A stretch of DNA of 64,000 nucleotides, from NCBI GenBank assembly GCA_963848085.1, contig CAWKCE010000004.1, positions 434,001 to 498,000 of the forward strand, given 5' to 3'. The DNA is from CAWKCE01 sp032127035 (lineage in GTDB: Bacteria > Actinomycetota > Actinomycetes > JAHEKZ01). This document shows, piece by piece, positions 47,334 to 58,507 of the stretch. Both the position numbers and the translations under genes were made by a program. The notes under the pieces were generated by a model, which was given only the letters and a program-made list of their open reading frames with translations, did not search any database and was not told where the DNA came from. Position 1 is the stretch's first letter. Every line of letters starts with the position of its first letter.

Positions 47334-48238
47334 CCGACGCGAAGCGCACGGTGGTGCTCGTGACGCACACCGGGCGACCGGCCGCGTCGCTCAGTGCCGT
47401 GCACCTGGTGGCCCGGCTCCAGCGGGCCGGGATCGAGGTCCATGCCCCGGCGGACGAAGCCGCCGAGCTCGCTGCCGCCGGGGCCCACATCATCGGGCAC
47501 ACCGACCCGGGCCAGGCCGCCGCGGACGCTGAGCTGGTCGTGGTCCTCGGCGGTGACGGGACGATTCTGCGCGGCGCCGAGATTGCGCGCGACGCTGCGA
47601 TCCCCTTGCTGGGGGTGAACCTCGGTCGGGTCGGGTTTCTTGCCGAGGCCGAGGAGCAGGACCTGGCACAGGTGGCTGACCACGTGGAGTCTCGCGACTA
47701 CCAGGTGGAGGAGCGGCTCGCGGTGGAGGCCGTCGTCGAGTCGGACGGCGTGGTGATCCACACCGGCTGGGCGCTGAACGAGGTCTCGGTGGAGAAGGCC
47801 GAGCGGGCGCGGATGCTCGAGGTAGGCGTCGAGGTGGACGGCCGCCGGCTGTCGCGCTGGGGCTGTGACGGTGTGGTCTGCGCCACCCCGACCGGATCCA
47901 CTGCGTACGCCTTCTCGGCGGGAGGTCCGGTGGTCTGGCCCGACGTGGAAGCGCTGCTCCTGGTCCCCCTGTCGGCGCACGCCTTGTTCGCGCGACCGCT
48001 GGTCGTGGCGCCGTCGTCGGTCATCGGCATCGACCTGCTGCCGGCCAACTCGCGAGGAGTGCTCTGGGCCGACGGGAGGCGCTCGGTCGACCTGCCGCCA
48101 GGGTGTCGCGTGACGGTCCGGCGGAGCGACCGCCCGGTGCGGCTGGCGCGGCTGCGGATGACGCCGTTCACCGAGCGTCTGGTGGCGAAGTTCGCCCTAC
48201 CGGTCCACGGCTGGCGTGGCCCGGCGGACGAGGAGTAG
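47330..48238 (+). CDS. nadK: NAD kinase
   Basis: 302 residues from the ATG overlapping tlyA. Phosphorylates NAD to NADP using ATP or polyphosphate. The GGDGT motif (VVVLGGDGTILRGAEIARD), NLGRVGFLAE, the TPTGSTAYAFSAGGP segment and a catalytic Asp are intact. The upstream extension of the open frame lies in tlyA. Order tlyA-nadK-recN is conserved in actinobacteria. Confidence 0.97.
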   Translation: MTDAKRTVVLVTHTGRPAASLSAVHLVARLQRAGIEVHAPADEAAELAAAGAHIIGHTDPGQAAADAELVVVLGGDGTILRGAEIARDAAIPLLGVNLGRVGFLAEAEEQDLAQVADHVESRDYQVEERLAVEAVVESDGVVIHTGWALNEVSVEKAERARMLEVGVEVDGRRLSRWGCDGVVCATPTGSTAYAFSAGGPVVWPDVEALLLVPLSAHALFARPLVVAPSSVIGIDLLPANSRGVLWADGRRSVDLPPGCRVTVRRSDRPVRLARLRMTPFTERLVAKFALPVHGWRGPADEE

Positions 48239-48242
48239 CCCG

Positions 48243-49982
48243 GTGATCGAGGAGCTGCGCATCCGCAACCTCGGCGTGATCGACGACGTCACGCTTGAGC
48301 TCCACCCGGGGCTGACCGTCGTCACGGGCGAGACCGGAGCCGGCAAGACGATGGTGGTCAACGGTCTGGGTCTCCTCCTCGGCCACCGCGCCGACAGCGG
48401 CCAGGTCCGCGCCGGCGCAGAGCGGGCAGTTGTCGAGGGGCGGGTCCGGATCGACCCTGCCGGGTCGGTGGCTCGCCGCGCGGTCGAGGCGGGTGGCCAG
48501 CTGGACGACGACGCGTTGGTGCTCGCCCGGGCGGTGTCAGCCGAGGGTCGCTCCCGTGCCCACGTCGGAGGGACCGGCGCCCCGGTCGGTCTGCTCGCCG
48601 AGCTCGCGGAGTCCCTGGTCGCGGTCCACGGCCAGTCTGACCAACAGCGGTTGCTGCGGCCGGCACGCGTGCGTGAGCTGGTCGACCGCTTCGCCGGTCG
48701 CCCGGAGCTGGTCGACAGCTGGTTGCAGACCTACCGCGACTGGCAGGAGGCCGAAGCCGAGCTGTCCGTGCTCACCGAGTCGGAGGGGGAGCGTCGGCGG
48801 GAGGCGGACCTCCTGCAGTTCGACCTCGCCGAGATCACGGCCGCCGACCCCCAGTCCGGGGAGGACGTGGCACTGGTCGCCGAGGAAGCGCTGCTCGTAC
48901 ACGGCGACGATCTTCAGCGGGCAGCGGCGTCGGCCCGCGAAGCCCTCCAGGCCGATGACGGGCCGGACGCCGCCACCCACGTGGCGTCGGCGCGTCGCGA
49001 GCTGGACCAGGCCCGGGAGCACGACCCGGCGCTCGCGTCCCTGGCCGACCGCGCCGCCGAGGTCGGCGTCCTCGTCGCCGAGCTGGCGAGCGACCTAGCC
49101 TCCTACGCCGCGTCGGTGGACACCGACCCACGGCGACTGGCCGCAGTCGGCGACCGCCGGGCCGAGTTGGCGGTCCTCACCCGCAAGCACGGGCCGACCG
49201 TCTCGGACGTCCGGCAGTGGGCGAAGGACGCCCAGCAGCGGATGGAGCGGCTCGCCGGCAGCGACGACCGACTCGGTGAGCTGGCCGACGTCGTGGTCAG
49301 GCTCCGGGACGACCTGTCCCGGCTTGCCCCCGAGCTGTCCGACTGCCGAGCCGCTGCCGCCGCGCGCCTGGGTGATGCCGTCACCGGTGAGCTCGCGGCC
49401 CTGGCGATGCCGCATGCGGTCGTGACCGGGGTGGTCACCCAACACACCGCCGACGACGGGTTGGAGCTGCCGGACGGTCGCCTGGTGAGGTTCGGGGCCT
49501 CCGGCGTCGACGAGGTCGACCTGCTGCTGCAGCCGCACCCCGACTCCGAGCCACGAGCACTGGCCAAGGGTGCGTCCGGTGGCGAGCTGTCCCGCGTGAT
49601 GCTGGCCCTCGAGGTGGCGCTTGCCGGCGTCGACCCGGTCCCCACCTTCGTCTTCGACGAGGTCGATGCCGGGGTGGGTGGCACCGCCGCGGTGGAGGTT
49701 GGACGCCGGCTGGCCCGGCTGGCCCGTGACGCGCAGGTGCTTGTCGTGACCCACCTTCCGCAGGTCGCCGCCTTTGCCGACCGCCACCTCGTCGTGGCGA
49801 AAACCAGCGACGGGCTGGTCACCCGGAGCGGGGTCACCGTGCTCGACGACTCTGGACGGGCTCAGGAGCTGGCCCGCATGCTGGCCGGCCTGGCGGACTC
49901 CGAACTCGGCCGGGCACACGCCGAGGAGCTGATGGAGGTGGCCGCGGCGGCCAAGGCAGCTCGGCCGGTCGTGGAACCGTGA
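48243..49982 (+). CDS. recN: DNA repair protein RecN
   Basis: 579 residues from the GTG 4 bases after the nadK stop. SMC-like ATPase of double-strand break repair. Walker A GETGAGKT is at 29-36. Long coiled-coil arms (about 165-360) surround a short hinge. The ABC signature SGGELSRVMLALEVAL and Walker B TFVFDEVDAGVGG are near the C-terminus. No SOS box is visible directly upstream, since it lies inside an operon. The frame opens at 48216 within nadK. Confidence 0.96.
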   Translation: MIEELRIRNLGVIDDVTLELHPGLTVVTGETGAGKTMVVNGLGLLLGHRADSGQVRAGAERAVVEGRVRIDPAGSVARRAVEAGGQLDDDALVLARAVSAEGRSRAHVGGTGAPVGLLAELAESLVAVHGQSDQQRLLRPARVRELVDRFAGRPELVDSWLQTYRDWQEAEAELSVLTESEGERRREADLLQFDLAEITAADPQSGEDVALVAEEALLVHGDDLQRAAASAREALQADDGPDAATHVASARRELDQAREHDPALASLADRAAEVGVLVAELASDLASYAASVDTDPRRLAAVGDRRAELAVLTRKHGPTVSDVRQWAKDAQQRMERLAGSDDRLGELADVVVRLRDDLSRLAPELSDCRAAAAARLGDAVTGELAALAMPHAVVTGVVTQHTADDGLELPDGRLVRFGASGVDEVDLLLQPHPDSEPRALAKGASGGELSRVMLALEVALAGVDPVPTFVFDEVDAGVGGTAAVEVGRRLARLARDAQVLVVTHLPQVAAFADRHLVVAKTSDGLVTRSGVTVLDDSGRAQELARMLAGLADSELGRAHAEELMEVAAAAKAARPVVEP

Positions 49983-49997
49983 CCCGCCCGCCTCTGG

Positions 49998-50003
49998 CAA
50001 GAT
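49998..50003 (+). promoter_or_regulatory. -10-like element of leaderless steA promoter
   Basis: CAAGAT ends 6 bases before the GTG at 50010. Weak match, but the spacing equals that at other leaderless genes here. Confidence 0.35.
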
Positions 50004-50009
50004 GAGGCG

Positions 50010-51191
50010 GTGCGAATGCCGGCGCTGCGCTCCCGGTCTCGGCAGCGGATCGCCGGGACCGGTGGAGTCGTGCGGCTGGACCGGCGCACCAAGGACCTGA
50101 CCAAGCGGTTGCGCCCCGGCGAGGTCGCGGTGATCGACCACCTCGACATCGACCGCGTCAGTGCCGAGGCGCTGGTTGCCTGCCGACCGTGCGCCGTCGT
50201 CAACGCCTCGCGCAGCAGCAGTGGCCGGTACCCCAACCTGGGGCCGGAGATCCTGGTGTCTGCGGGCATTCCGCTCCTCGACGACGTGGGTCCCGACGTC
50301 CTGGTCGACCTCCGAGAGGGTGACCTCGCGGTCCTGGAGGGGGACAAGCTCCAGCGACCGGACGGCACGGTGGTCGCTGCCGGGCAGCTGCTCGACGTTG
50401 ACAGCGTGGCTGTGTCTATGGCCGAAGCCCGGGAAGGTCTGTCGGCCCAGCTCGAGGCGTTCGCGAGCAACACCATGGAGTACCTGAAGCGCGAGCGTGA
50501 TCTGCTCATCGACGGCATCGGGGTACCCGACATCCGCACCGCCGTGGAGGGTCGGCACGTGCTCATCGTGGTGCGCGGCTACCACTACAAGCAGGACATC
50601 CAGACCTTGCGCCCCTACATCCGGGAGTACCGGCCGCTCCTCATCGGCGTGGACGGCGGCGCCGACGCGCTGATGGAGGTCGGCTACCGGCCGGACCTCA
50701 TCGTCGGTGACATGGACTCGGTGTCCGACGCGGCGCTGACCTCCGGAGCCGAGATCGTCGTGCATGCCTACCGCGACGGGAGGGCTCCAGGCCTGGCCCG
50801 AGTGGAGGCTCTGGGGGTGACCGCCGTGGTGTTCCCGGCCACCGGCACCAGCGAGGACATCGCCATGCTGCTGGCAGACGACAAGGGCGCCGACCTCATC
50901 GTGGCGGTGGGAACCCACGCCACGCTGGTGGAGTTCCTCGACAAGGGCCGATCGGGTATGGCGAGCACGTTCCTCACCCGGCTGCGGGTCGGCGGGAAGC
51001 TGGTCGACGCGAAGGGCGTGAGCCGCCTGTACCGCAACCGTGTTTCGACGCTTCAGGTGGCTCTGTTGGTGGCGTCCGGTCTGTTCGCCCTGTTCGTCGC
51101 CCTGGGATCCACCACGGCCGGTCGGAGCATGCTCGAGCTGCTCGGCTCCTGGTGGAACGACGCACTGTTCTGGTTGCGCGGGCTGGTGTGA
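50010..51191 (+). CDS. steA: SteA-like cytokinetic-ring protein
   Basis: 393 residues. The middle part (VEGRHVLIVVRGYHYKQDI, LLIGVDGGADALMEVGYRPDLIVGDMDS) resembles thiamine pyrophosphokinase folds and is the hallmark of SteA. A single membrane helix near the C-terminus (about 353-371, TLQVALLVASGLFALFVAL) would anchor it. SteA and SteB were described in Corynebacterium as a complex at the division septum. The order recN-steA-steB matches that family. Enzyme activity is doubtful. Confidence 0.85.
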   Translation: MRMPALRSRSRQRIAGTGGVVRLDRRTKDLTKRLRPGEVAVIDHLDIDRVSAEALVACRPCAVVNASRSSSGRYPNLGPEILVSAGIPLLDDVGPDVLVDLREGDLAVLEGDKLQRPDGTVVAAGQLLDVDSVAVSMAEAREGLSAQLEAFASNTMEYLKRERDLLIDGIGVPDIRTAVEGRHVLIVVRGYHYKQDIQTLRPYIREYRPLLIGVDGGADALMEVGYRPDLIVGDMDSVSDAALTSGAEIVVHAYRDGRAPGLARVEALGVTAVVFPATGTSEDIAMLLADDKGADLIVAVGTHATLVEFLDKGRSGMASTFLTRLRVGGKLVDAKGVSRLYRNRVSTLQVALLVASGLFALFVALGSTTAGRSMLELLGSWWNDALFWLRGLV

Positions 51192-51242
51192 GCCCGGCTG
51201 TGAGGGCGCCGGCGCCCATCGACTCCCTGAGGACGTGCTGAC

Positions 51243-52184
51243 GTGATCGACTTCCGCTACCACGTCGTCTCGATCGTGGCGGTCTTCATCGCGTTGGCGG
51301 TGGGGATCGTCCTGGGATCGGGACCCCTCAAGGACAACATCAGCGGTTTCCTCGAGGACCGGACCAAGGCCCTGGCGGCCGAGAAGTTGGACCTCCAGCA
51401 GCAGGTCACCGGGCTGGAGGGCGACCTCGCTGACGCCGAGGACTACGCCCAGCTCGTCAAGTCGTCGGTGATCGACGATGTGCTCTTTGGCACCAGCGTG
51501 GCCATGGTCATGCTCCCCGGTGCAACCAGCGACGACCGTCAGGCGGTAGAGGCCACACTGGTCCAGGCGGGTGCAGTGGTGACCGAGGAGGTGCAGATCA
51601 CCCAGGACTGGACGGACCCGGACCAGGCCGCCATCCTGGCGCGCGTCAACGACGGTCTTGACCGTTCCAGCCAGGAGACGGACCCCTATGGCTCGGCCGC
51701 TGACCTGATCGCACGCGCCCTCGTCACCCAGCAGGCGCGGGCCGTCGGTCAGTCGTCACCGACCGGCATCAGCATCCTGGCCGCGTACGAGGAGGCGGGC
51801 TTCCTGCGAGTGGCCGACCTGGAGGCCGTGACATGGGCCGCCACCTCGGTCGTGGTCGCTCCAGACCCCGCGGACATGGACGGGACGCCGCCGGCCGACC
51901 AGGTCGTCACGCTGCTGCCGCTGCCGGTGGCCCTGTCCGAGCGTGGTCGAGCGGCGCTGGTCGTCGGTCCGCAGGCGAGCGCCGGGGCCGATGGTGTGGT
52001 GACCGCGGTACGGGGGTCGGACCTCGGGGAGACCGTGTCCACCGTCGACTCCATCGAGACCACGGCCGGCCTGACGGTGGTGGCGCTGGCGCTCGACGAG
52101 CAGAAGAACCAGGGGGTGGGTCACTACGGCACCGGCGAGGGGGCGCAGGCCGTGGGACCCGACCTCGCAGCACCTGGCGGGTGA
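51243..52184 (+). CDS. steB: SteB/MctB-like membrane-anchored coiled-coil protein
   Basis: 313 residues. Starts MIDFRYHVVSIVAVFIALAVG with one N-terminal membrane helix (about 8-27). A coiled coil follows (about 40-72), then an outer alpha/beta domain. The DFRYHVVSIVAVF opening is diagnostic. It is called copper transporter (MctB) in mycobacteria and SteB, partner of SteA, in corynebacteria; the topology fits a periplasmic scaffold better than a channel. GTG start; the stop overlaps the next gene by 4 bases. Confidence 0.85.
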   Translation: MIDFRYHVVSIVAVFIALAVGIVLGSGPLKDNISGFLEDRTKALAAEKLDLQQQVTGLEGDLADAEDYAQLVKSSVIDDVLFGTSVAMVMLPGATSDDRQAVEATLVQAGAVVTEEVQITQDWTDPDQAAILARVNDGLDRSSQETDPYGSAADLIARALVTQQARAVGQSSPTGISILAAYEEAGFLRVADLEAVTWAATSVVVAPDPADMDGTPPADQVVTLLPLPVALSERGRAALVVGPQASAGADGVVTAVRGSDLGETVSTVDSIETTAGLTVVALALDEQKNQGVGHYGTGEGAQAVGPDLAAPGG

Positions 52185-53053
52185 CAGTGACCACCGGGCC
52201 CGGTCGCAGACGGCGGCCCGCGGTCCGCCGCCGGGTGGTCGTGGCCGCGGTCGGTCTGGCAGTCGAGCGTGCCGTCTACCTCTGGGCGAGGTCGACCCAC
52301 CGTGCGGACACGTGGGAACGCGCCAACCACCGCGGCGAGCCAGTCACTCTGCTCGCCGGTCCGGCAGTCGTCGCCGGCGCACTGGCCTCAGTTGCGGTGA
52401 CCCCGCAGCTTCCGGGTCGCGTCCGCGGGGCCTGTCTCCTGGCGGGCGGAGTGGCGGGGTGGCTCGGAGGCCTGGACGACCTGGCCGGTTCGGCCGAGGC
52501 CAAGGGACTGCGCGGCCACCTCGGAGCGCTGGCAAGCGGCACCGTCACAACTGGCGGCTGGAAGGTCCTGGGCATCGGTGCCTCCGGCGTGGTCGCGGGC
52601 GCGCTCACCCGGCCACCCGGGCGATGGACGGCAGCGACCGCGGCCGACGCTGTAGTCGCCGGAGCGGTCGTCGCGGGTACCGCGAACCTGGTCAACCTCC
52701 TCGACCTGCGCCCGGGGAGAGCGGCCAAGGTGGTCCTGGCGTGCAGCCTTCCGATGGTGGCGGCCCCGGGTGCTGCCGGCGACGTCATCGCCGGTCCGGT
52801 GGGGGCCACGGTCGGCGCCCTGCCGGACGACCTCGGTGAGCGGGCGATGCTGGGCGACGCCGGCGCGAACGCCCTGGGCGCGCTGCTGGGGGCAGCGGCG
52901 GCTGCCACGCTCGGTCGTCGGTCCCTGGTGGCAGTCGCGTCGACGGTCGTCGCGCTGACACTGGTCAGCGAGCGGGTGAGCTTCACCGAGGTCATCGAGC
53001 GCACTGCCGTGCTTCGCGGTCTTGACCGGCTCGGACGACGGCCGGCCCCGTGA
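52181..53053 (+). CDS. MraY/WecA-like (GT4) phosphoglycosyl transferase homologue
   Basis: 290 residues from the GTG overlapping steB. Multi-helix membrane protein. Three segments match the polyprenyl-phosphate transferase family: GGLDDLAGSAEAKGLRGHLG (DDxxK-like region), ANLVNLLDLRPGRAAK (NxxNxxD region) and MLGDAGANALGALLG (GDxG region). The NxxNxxDGxDG motif is partly degenerate (DLRPG), and the His-rich loop is not evident, so catalysis is uncertain. The overlap with murJ implies a joint role in a lipid-linked envelope precursor. Confidence 0.75.
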   Translation: MTVTTGPGRRRRPAVRRRVVVAAVGLAVERAVYLWARSTHRADTWERANHRGEPVTLLAGPAVVAGALASVAVTPQLPGRVRGACLLAGGVAGWLGGLDDLAGSAEAKGLRGHLGALASGTVTTGGWKVLGIGASGVVAGALTRPPGRWTAATAADAVVAGAVVAGTANLVNLLDLRPGRAAKVVLACSLPMVAAPGAAGDVIAGPVGATVGALPDDLGERAMLGDAGANALGALLGAAAAATLGRRSLVAVASTVVALTLVSERVSFTEVIERTAVLRGLDRLGRRPAP

Positions 53054-54705
53054 TGCGCCGGGCCGGACAGGGTTTGGTGGGCGCGGCTGCCATCATCGCG
53101 GCCGTCACCGTGGTGGCACGCGTGGTCGGCTTCGTGCGGCTCGTCGTGCTCGCCCGCACCGTTGGCACGACGTGTCTCGGTGACGCCTACGCGACGGCCA
53201 ACGCAATCCCGAACATCGTGTACGAGGTGGTGATCGGCGGGGCGCTGGCGGCTGCGGTGGTTCCGCTGGTCGCGACCGGGGTAGCCGGTCACGACCCGGC
53301 CCGGGTACGCGCGACCGTCAGCGCCCTGCACGGCTGGGTGCTGCTGCTGCTCGTACCCACGACCGCGCTGATGTACATCCTGTCGGGCGTATTGGTGCGG
53401 CTGCTGATCGGGAGCAGCAACGACTGTCCGGACCCACTGATGTACCAGACCTCCCGCGAGATGCTCGCGGTCTTCCTGCTGCAGATCCCCGTGTACGGAG
53501 TGACCGTCGTCGCGCAGGGCGCGCTGCAGGCCCACCGCCGATTCGTCGCGCCGGCGTTGGCACCGTTGATTTCCAGCCTGGTCGTCATCGGTGGCTTCTT
53601 CGCCTACGCCCACCTGGCCGGCGAGACACGGGGTTCTCTGGTCCTGCTGACTCGTTCGGGCTTCCTGGCGCTCACGGTGGGGACGACGCTGGGTGTGTTC
53701 GCCCTGCTCGCAGTGCAGGTTCCGTCCCTGGTCAGACAGGGACTGCTCGTCCGCCCCACCCTTCGGTTCCCGGAAGGCACGGCGGCCAAAGCCCGGCTGC
53801 TCGCATTCAGCGGCATCGCGATCGTGGGCGCGCAGTGGGTGGCGTTCGCTCTGGCCATCCGGCTGGCCAACGTCAACGGTCCGAACGGCGCGGTGGTCAT
53901 CCTGACGCTGGCGTGGACAGTGTTCCTGCTGCCGTGGGCGGTGCTGGTCATCCCCATCTCGACCAGCGTCTTTCCGCAGCTGTCCGGGCAGCACGGTCGC
54001 CACGACCACGACGGTTTCGCGGCGACGACGGCTGGCAGCCTGCGCGTCGTCGTGCTGGCCGCCGCGCTCGGTGCGGCCGGACTGGCCGCGGTCGCACCGC
54101 CGGTTGCCGAGCTGATGGTGTCCGGCGTACCGGGAAAGGCGAGTGTGGCCGCGCTCGCGGCAACACTCACGGCCTTCGCACCTGGAGTACTCGGTTTCGG
54201 GGTCCACGGTCACCTCACCCGGGTGCTCGCCGCGCGGCACGCGAGCCAGCTGGCCGCGGCGGTGTCGGTCACCGGCTGGGCCCTGGGTGCCGGGCTTGCC
54301 GCCTGGCTGGCGGGCACTGCCGGCCGGCGGGGGGACAACGACGTCGTGATGGCCGGGATCGCCACGTCGTTCAGTGCCGCCCTGCTGCTGATGGGCGCGG
54401 CGCTGGTCGTCGCGGTGGCGCGGACGTCGGGTCGGGCATCTCTGCATGGATTCGGCAGAAGTGCGACGGCCGCACTCGTGGCCGGAGGCGTGAGCGTCGT
54501 CGCGGGGCGAGTGCTGGCCGACCGGTGGACAGTGGGCGGGGTGGCGGAGGCGGCGGTCGCGAGCGCCGTGGTGGGTGTGGTGGTCGTGGTGGTGTTCCTC
54601 GGCCTGGCCGCCGTGATTGACCGGGACAGCGCCCGGGCTGTCCTCGTTCGGCTGCGACCGGGCCGGGTCGCGGGCGTGGCGACCGGAGTCGACGACCACG
54701 GCTGA
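53050..54705 (+). CDS. murJ: MurJ/MviN-family lipid II flippase homologue
   Basis: 551 residues (a GTG-ATG pair at 53050/53053; either may be used). About 14 membrane helices in the MOP exporter fold: RVVGFVRLVVLARTVG, AYATANAIPNIVYEVVIGGAL and VVPLVATG at the N-terminus are MviN signatures. Lipid II flipping is the known role. Actinobacteria usually carry another MviN near the origin, so this may be a paralogue tied to the MraY-like gene before it. GTGA overlap with that gene. Confidence 0.85.
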   Translation: MMRRAGQGLVGAAAIIAAVTVVARVVGFVRLVVLARTVGTTCLGDAYATANAIPNIVYEVVIGGALAAAVVPLVATGVAGHDPARVRATVSALHGWVLLLLVPTTALMYILSGVLVRLLIGSSNDCPDPLMYQTSREMLAVFLLQIPVYGVTVVAQGALQAHRRFVAPALAPLISSLVVIGGFFAYAHLAGETRGSLVLLTRSGFLALTVGTTLGVFALLAVQVPSLVRQGLLVRPTLRFPEGTAAKARLLAFSGIAIVGAQWVAFALAIRLANVNGPNGAVVILTLAWTVFLLPWAVLVIPISTSVFPQLSGQHGRHDHDGFAATTAGSLRVVVLAAALGAAGLAAVAPPVAELMVSGVPGKASVAALAATLTAFAPGVLGFGVHGHLTRVLAARHASQLAAAVSVTGWALGAGLAAWLAGTAGRRGDNDVVMAGIATSFSAALLLMGAALVVAVARTSGRASLHGFGRSATAALVAGGVSVVAGRVLADRWTVGGVAEAAVASAVVGVVVVVVFLGLAAVIDRDSARAVLVRLRPGRVAGVATGVDDHG

Positions 54706-54711
54706 TAGCCT
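54706..54711 (+). promoter_or_regulatory. -10 element of pyrG promoter
   Basis: TAGCCT directly after the murJ stop, giving a leader of about 90 bases before pyrG. I see no strong terminator hairpin in that leader. Confidence 0.45.
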
Positions 54712-54807
54712 GGTGGCCCGTGGATCGGTGACGGGTCTTCTCGTTCAGCCGCTCACCGCCTTTAGTCGGGCGCCGCTCTTCTTGAGATACGACCACGGGA
54801 GAACGCT

Positions 54808-56522
<1,715 letters not shown>

Positions 56523-56526
<4 letters not shown>

Positions 56527-57182
56527 CCTCACCGGCCGATGGTGAGCCGCTGACCGACCTCCCCGGAGCCCGAACGGTCGTGGGCCGCGAGCTGCGGTAC
56601 CGCGGGATGAAGTGGGACGTCGTGACCGACGCCGTGCAGCTTGACGCCGACACCCTCGTGCACCGTGATGTGGTCGTCCATCCCGGGGCAGTCGGGGTCG
56701 TGGCCCTGGACGAGGCGGATCGCGTGCTCCTGCTGCGCCAGTACCGGCATCCGGTGTCCGGCGAGCTGTGGGAGCTCCCGGCCGGCCTGCTCGACGCCCC
56801 CGGCGAGGACGCGCTCGACTGCGCCCGACGTGAGCTTTTCGAGGAGGCCCACCTGCGCGCCGGGCGGTGGAACGTGCTCGTTGACGTCTTCAGCTCCCCA
56901 GGGATGAGCGGCGAGGCCTACCGACTGTACGTCGCACGCGACCTGGACCTGGTGCCGGAGGGGGAGCGGCACCAAGCCGTGCACGAAGAGCGACAGATGC
57001 CACTGCGGTGGCTTCCGCTGGAGGACGCGGTGGACGCTGTGATGGCCGGGGAGATCCACAACGCCATGGCCGCACTGGGGCTGCTGGCGGCGCTGCGGGC
57101 CCGCGACGGCTCGTGGGCAGCACTTCGCCCGGACCAGGCACCCTGGCCGGGGCGCCCGGACCAGTACCACCCACCCGGCTGA
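56523..57182 (+). CDS. Nudix hydrolase, ADP-ribose pyrophosphatase-like
   Basis: 219 residues. The Nudix box (about 88-111) reads AGLLDAPGEDALDCARRELFEEAHL. It has one extra residue between Gly and Glu compared with the textbook pattern, as in actinobacterial ADP-ribose hydrolases. The REL-EE catalytic core is intact. It probably splits ADP-ribose to AMP and ribose-5-phosphate. Same place after pyrG as the mycobacterial homologue. GTG start overlapping pyrG. Confidence 0.92.
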
Positions 57183-57232
57183 CCGCGCCGTCGACTGCCC
57201 GCCCCTGGCCGCGCGGGCGGCGCCATGGCGGC

Positions 57233-57272
57233 TAGACTCCGGTGCCGCCCCGTCCCGGCAGGGCGTCATAAT
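57233..57272 (+). promoter_or_regulatory. ald promoter region with two -10-like sites
   Basis: TAGACT (57233-57238) and CATAAT (57267-57272) lie in the 143-base gap between the Nudix gene and ald. The second would give a leader of about 45 bases with the AAGGA ribosome site. No clear operator is seen. Confidence 0.4.
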
Positions 57273-57325
57273 CGTCGCGGTCCGAACCGGCACCGCACAC
57301 CTCGTCGAGAAGGACGTTGATAGCC

Positions 57326-58444
57326 GTGAAGGTCGGCATCCCCCGCGAAGTCAAGAACCACGAGTACCGCGTCGCCATCACCCCAGCCGGCGTCCACGAG
57401 CTGGTCCGCAACGAGCACGAGGTCTTCATCGAGACCGACGCCGGGGTCGGGTCGTCCATCACCAACGAGGAGTTCGTCGCAGCTGGCGCGCAGATCCTCG
57501 AGACGGCCGACGACGTCTGGGCCACAGGTGACCTCATCCTCAAGGTGAAGGAGCCGATCGCGGAGGAGTACCACCGCATGCGGAAGGGGCAGGTGCTGTT
57601 CACCTACCTGCACCTCGCGGCGTCGCGCGACTGCACCGACGCGCTGATGGAGTCCGGCACCACCGCCATCGCCTACGAGACCGTCGAGCTGCCCGACCGT
57701 TCGTTGCCGCTGCTGGCTCCCATGTCTGAGGTTGCCGGCCGCATGGGGCCCCAGGTCGGGGCAGCGACGCTGCAACGGGCCAACGGTGGCCGCGGCGTTC
57801 TCATGGGTGGCGTGCCTGGTGTCGCAGCGGCCAAGGTCGTCGTCCTCGGTGGTGGAGTGTCCGGGCTGAACGCGGCGCAGATCGCCGTCGGGATGGGTGC
57901 CAATGTGTGCATCCTCGATATCAACGCCAAGAGGCTGGCCGAGATCGACCGGCTCTACCAGGGCCGCCTGCAGACGCTGATGTCCAGCTCCTACGCCATC
58001 GAGCAAGAGGTCCTCCAGGCCGACCTCGTGGTCGGTGCCGTCCTCGTTCCGGGCGCGAAGGCGCCCAAGCTGGTGACGAACGACCTGGTATCCCGGATGC
58101 GTTCCGGAGCGGTGCTGGTCGACATTGCCATCGACCAGGGCGGCTGCTTCGAGGGGTCTCGTCCGACGACCCATGACGACCCGACGTTCATGGTCCACGA
58201 CACCGTCTTCTACTGCGTCGCCAACATGCCGGGGGCCGTTCCGCACACCTCCACCTACGCCCTCACCAACGTGACGTTGCCGTATGCCGTCGCGTTGGCC
58301 AACCAAGGGTGGCGGGGCGCGCTGGCGAGCATCCCGGCGCTGCGTCCCGGGCTGAACACTCACGCCGGCCACATCACCTATGAGGCCGTGGCCCAGGCCT
58401 TCGACCTGCCCTGGATCACCGTCGACGAGGCCGTCGCTTCCTGA
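57326..58444 (+). CDS. ald: Alanine dehydrogenase
   Basis: 372 residues, the standard length, from the GTG giving MKVGIPREVKNHEYRVA; a TTG nine bases earlier is too close to the AAGGA site. Converts alanine to pyruvate and ammonia with NAD, and the reverse. The substrate Lys in LILKVKEPI and His in FTYLHLA, the NAD-binding VVVLGGGVSGLNAAQIAVGM and the active-site segment near DIAIDQGGCFEGSRPT are present. It sits between the pyrG group and xerD with its own promoter. Confidence 0.96.
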   Translation: MKVGIPREVKNHEYRVAITPAGVHELVRNEHEVFIETDAGVGSSITNEEFVAAGAQILETADDVWATGDLILKVKEPIAEEYHRMRKGQVLFTYLHLAASRDCTDALMESGTTAIAYETVELPDRSLPLLAPMSEVAGRMGPQVGAATLQRANGGRGVLMGGVPGVAAAKVVVLGGGVSGLNAAQIAVGMGANVCILDINAKRLAEIDRLYQGRLQTLMSSSYAIEQEVLQADLVVGAVLVPGAKAPKLVTNDLVSRMRSGAVLVDIAIDQGGCFEGSRPTTHDDPTFMVHDTVFYCVANMPGAVPHTSTYALTNVTLPYAVALANQGWRGALASIPALRPGLNTHAGHITYEAVAQAFDLPWITVDEAVAS

Positions 58445-58495
58445 CGCCGCACCCGGCGTGACGGCCGGGTGCGCGTTCTCGACCCCCCGGCCGGT

Positions 58496-58501
58496 TACGG
58501 T
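58496..58501 (+). promoter_or_regulatory. -10 element of leaderless xerD promoter
   Basis: TACGGT ends 6 bases before the ATG at 58508. No ribosome site lies between. Confidence 0.5.
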
Positions 58502-58507
58502 GGTCAG

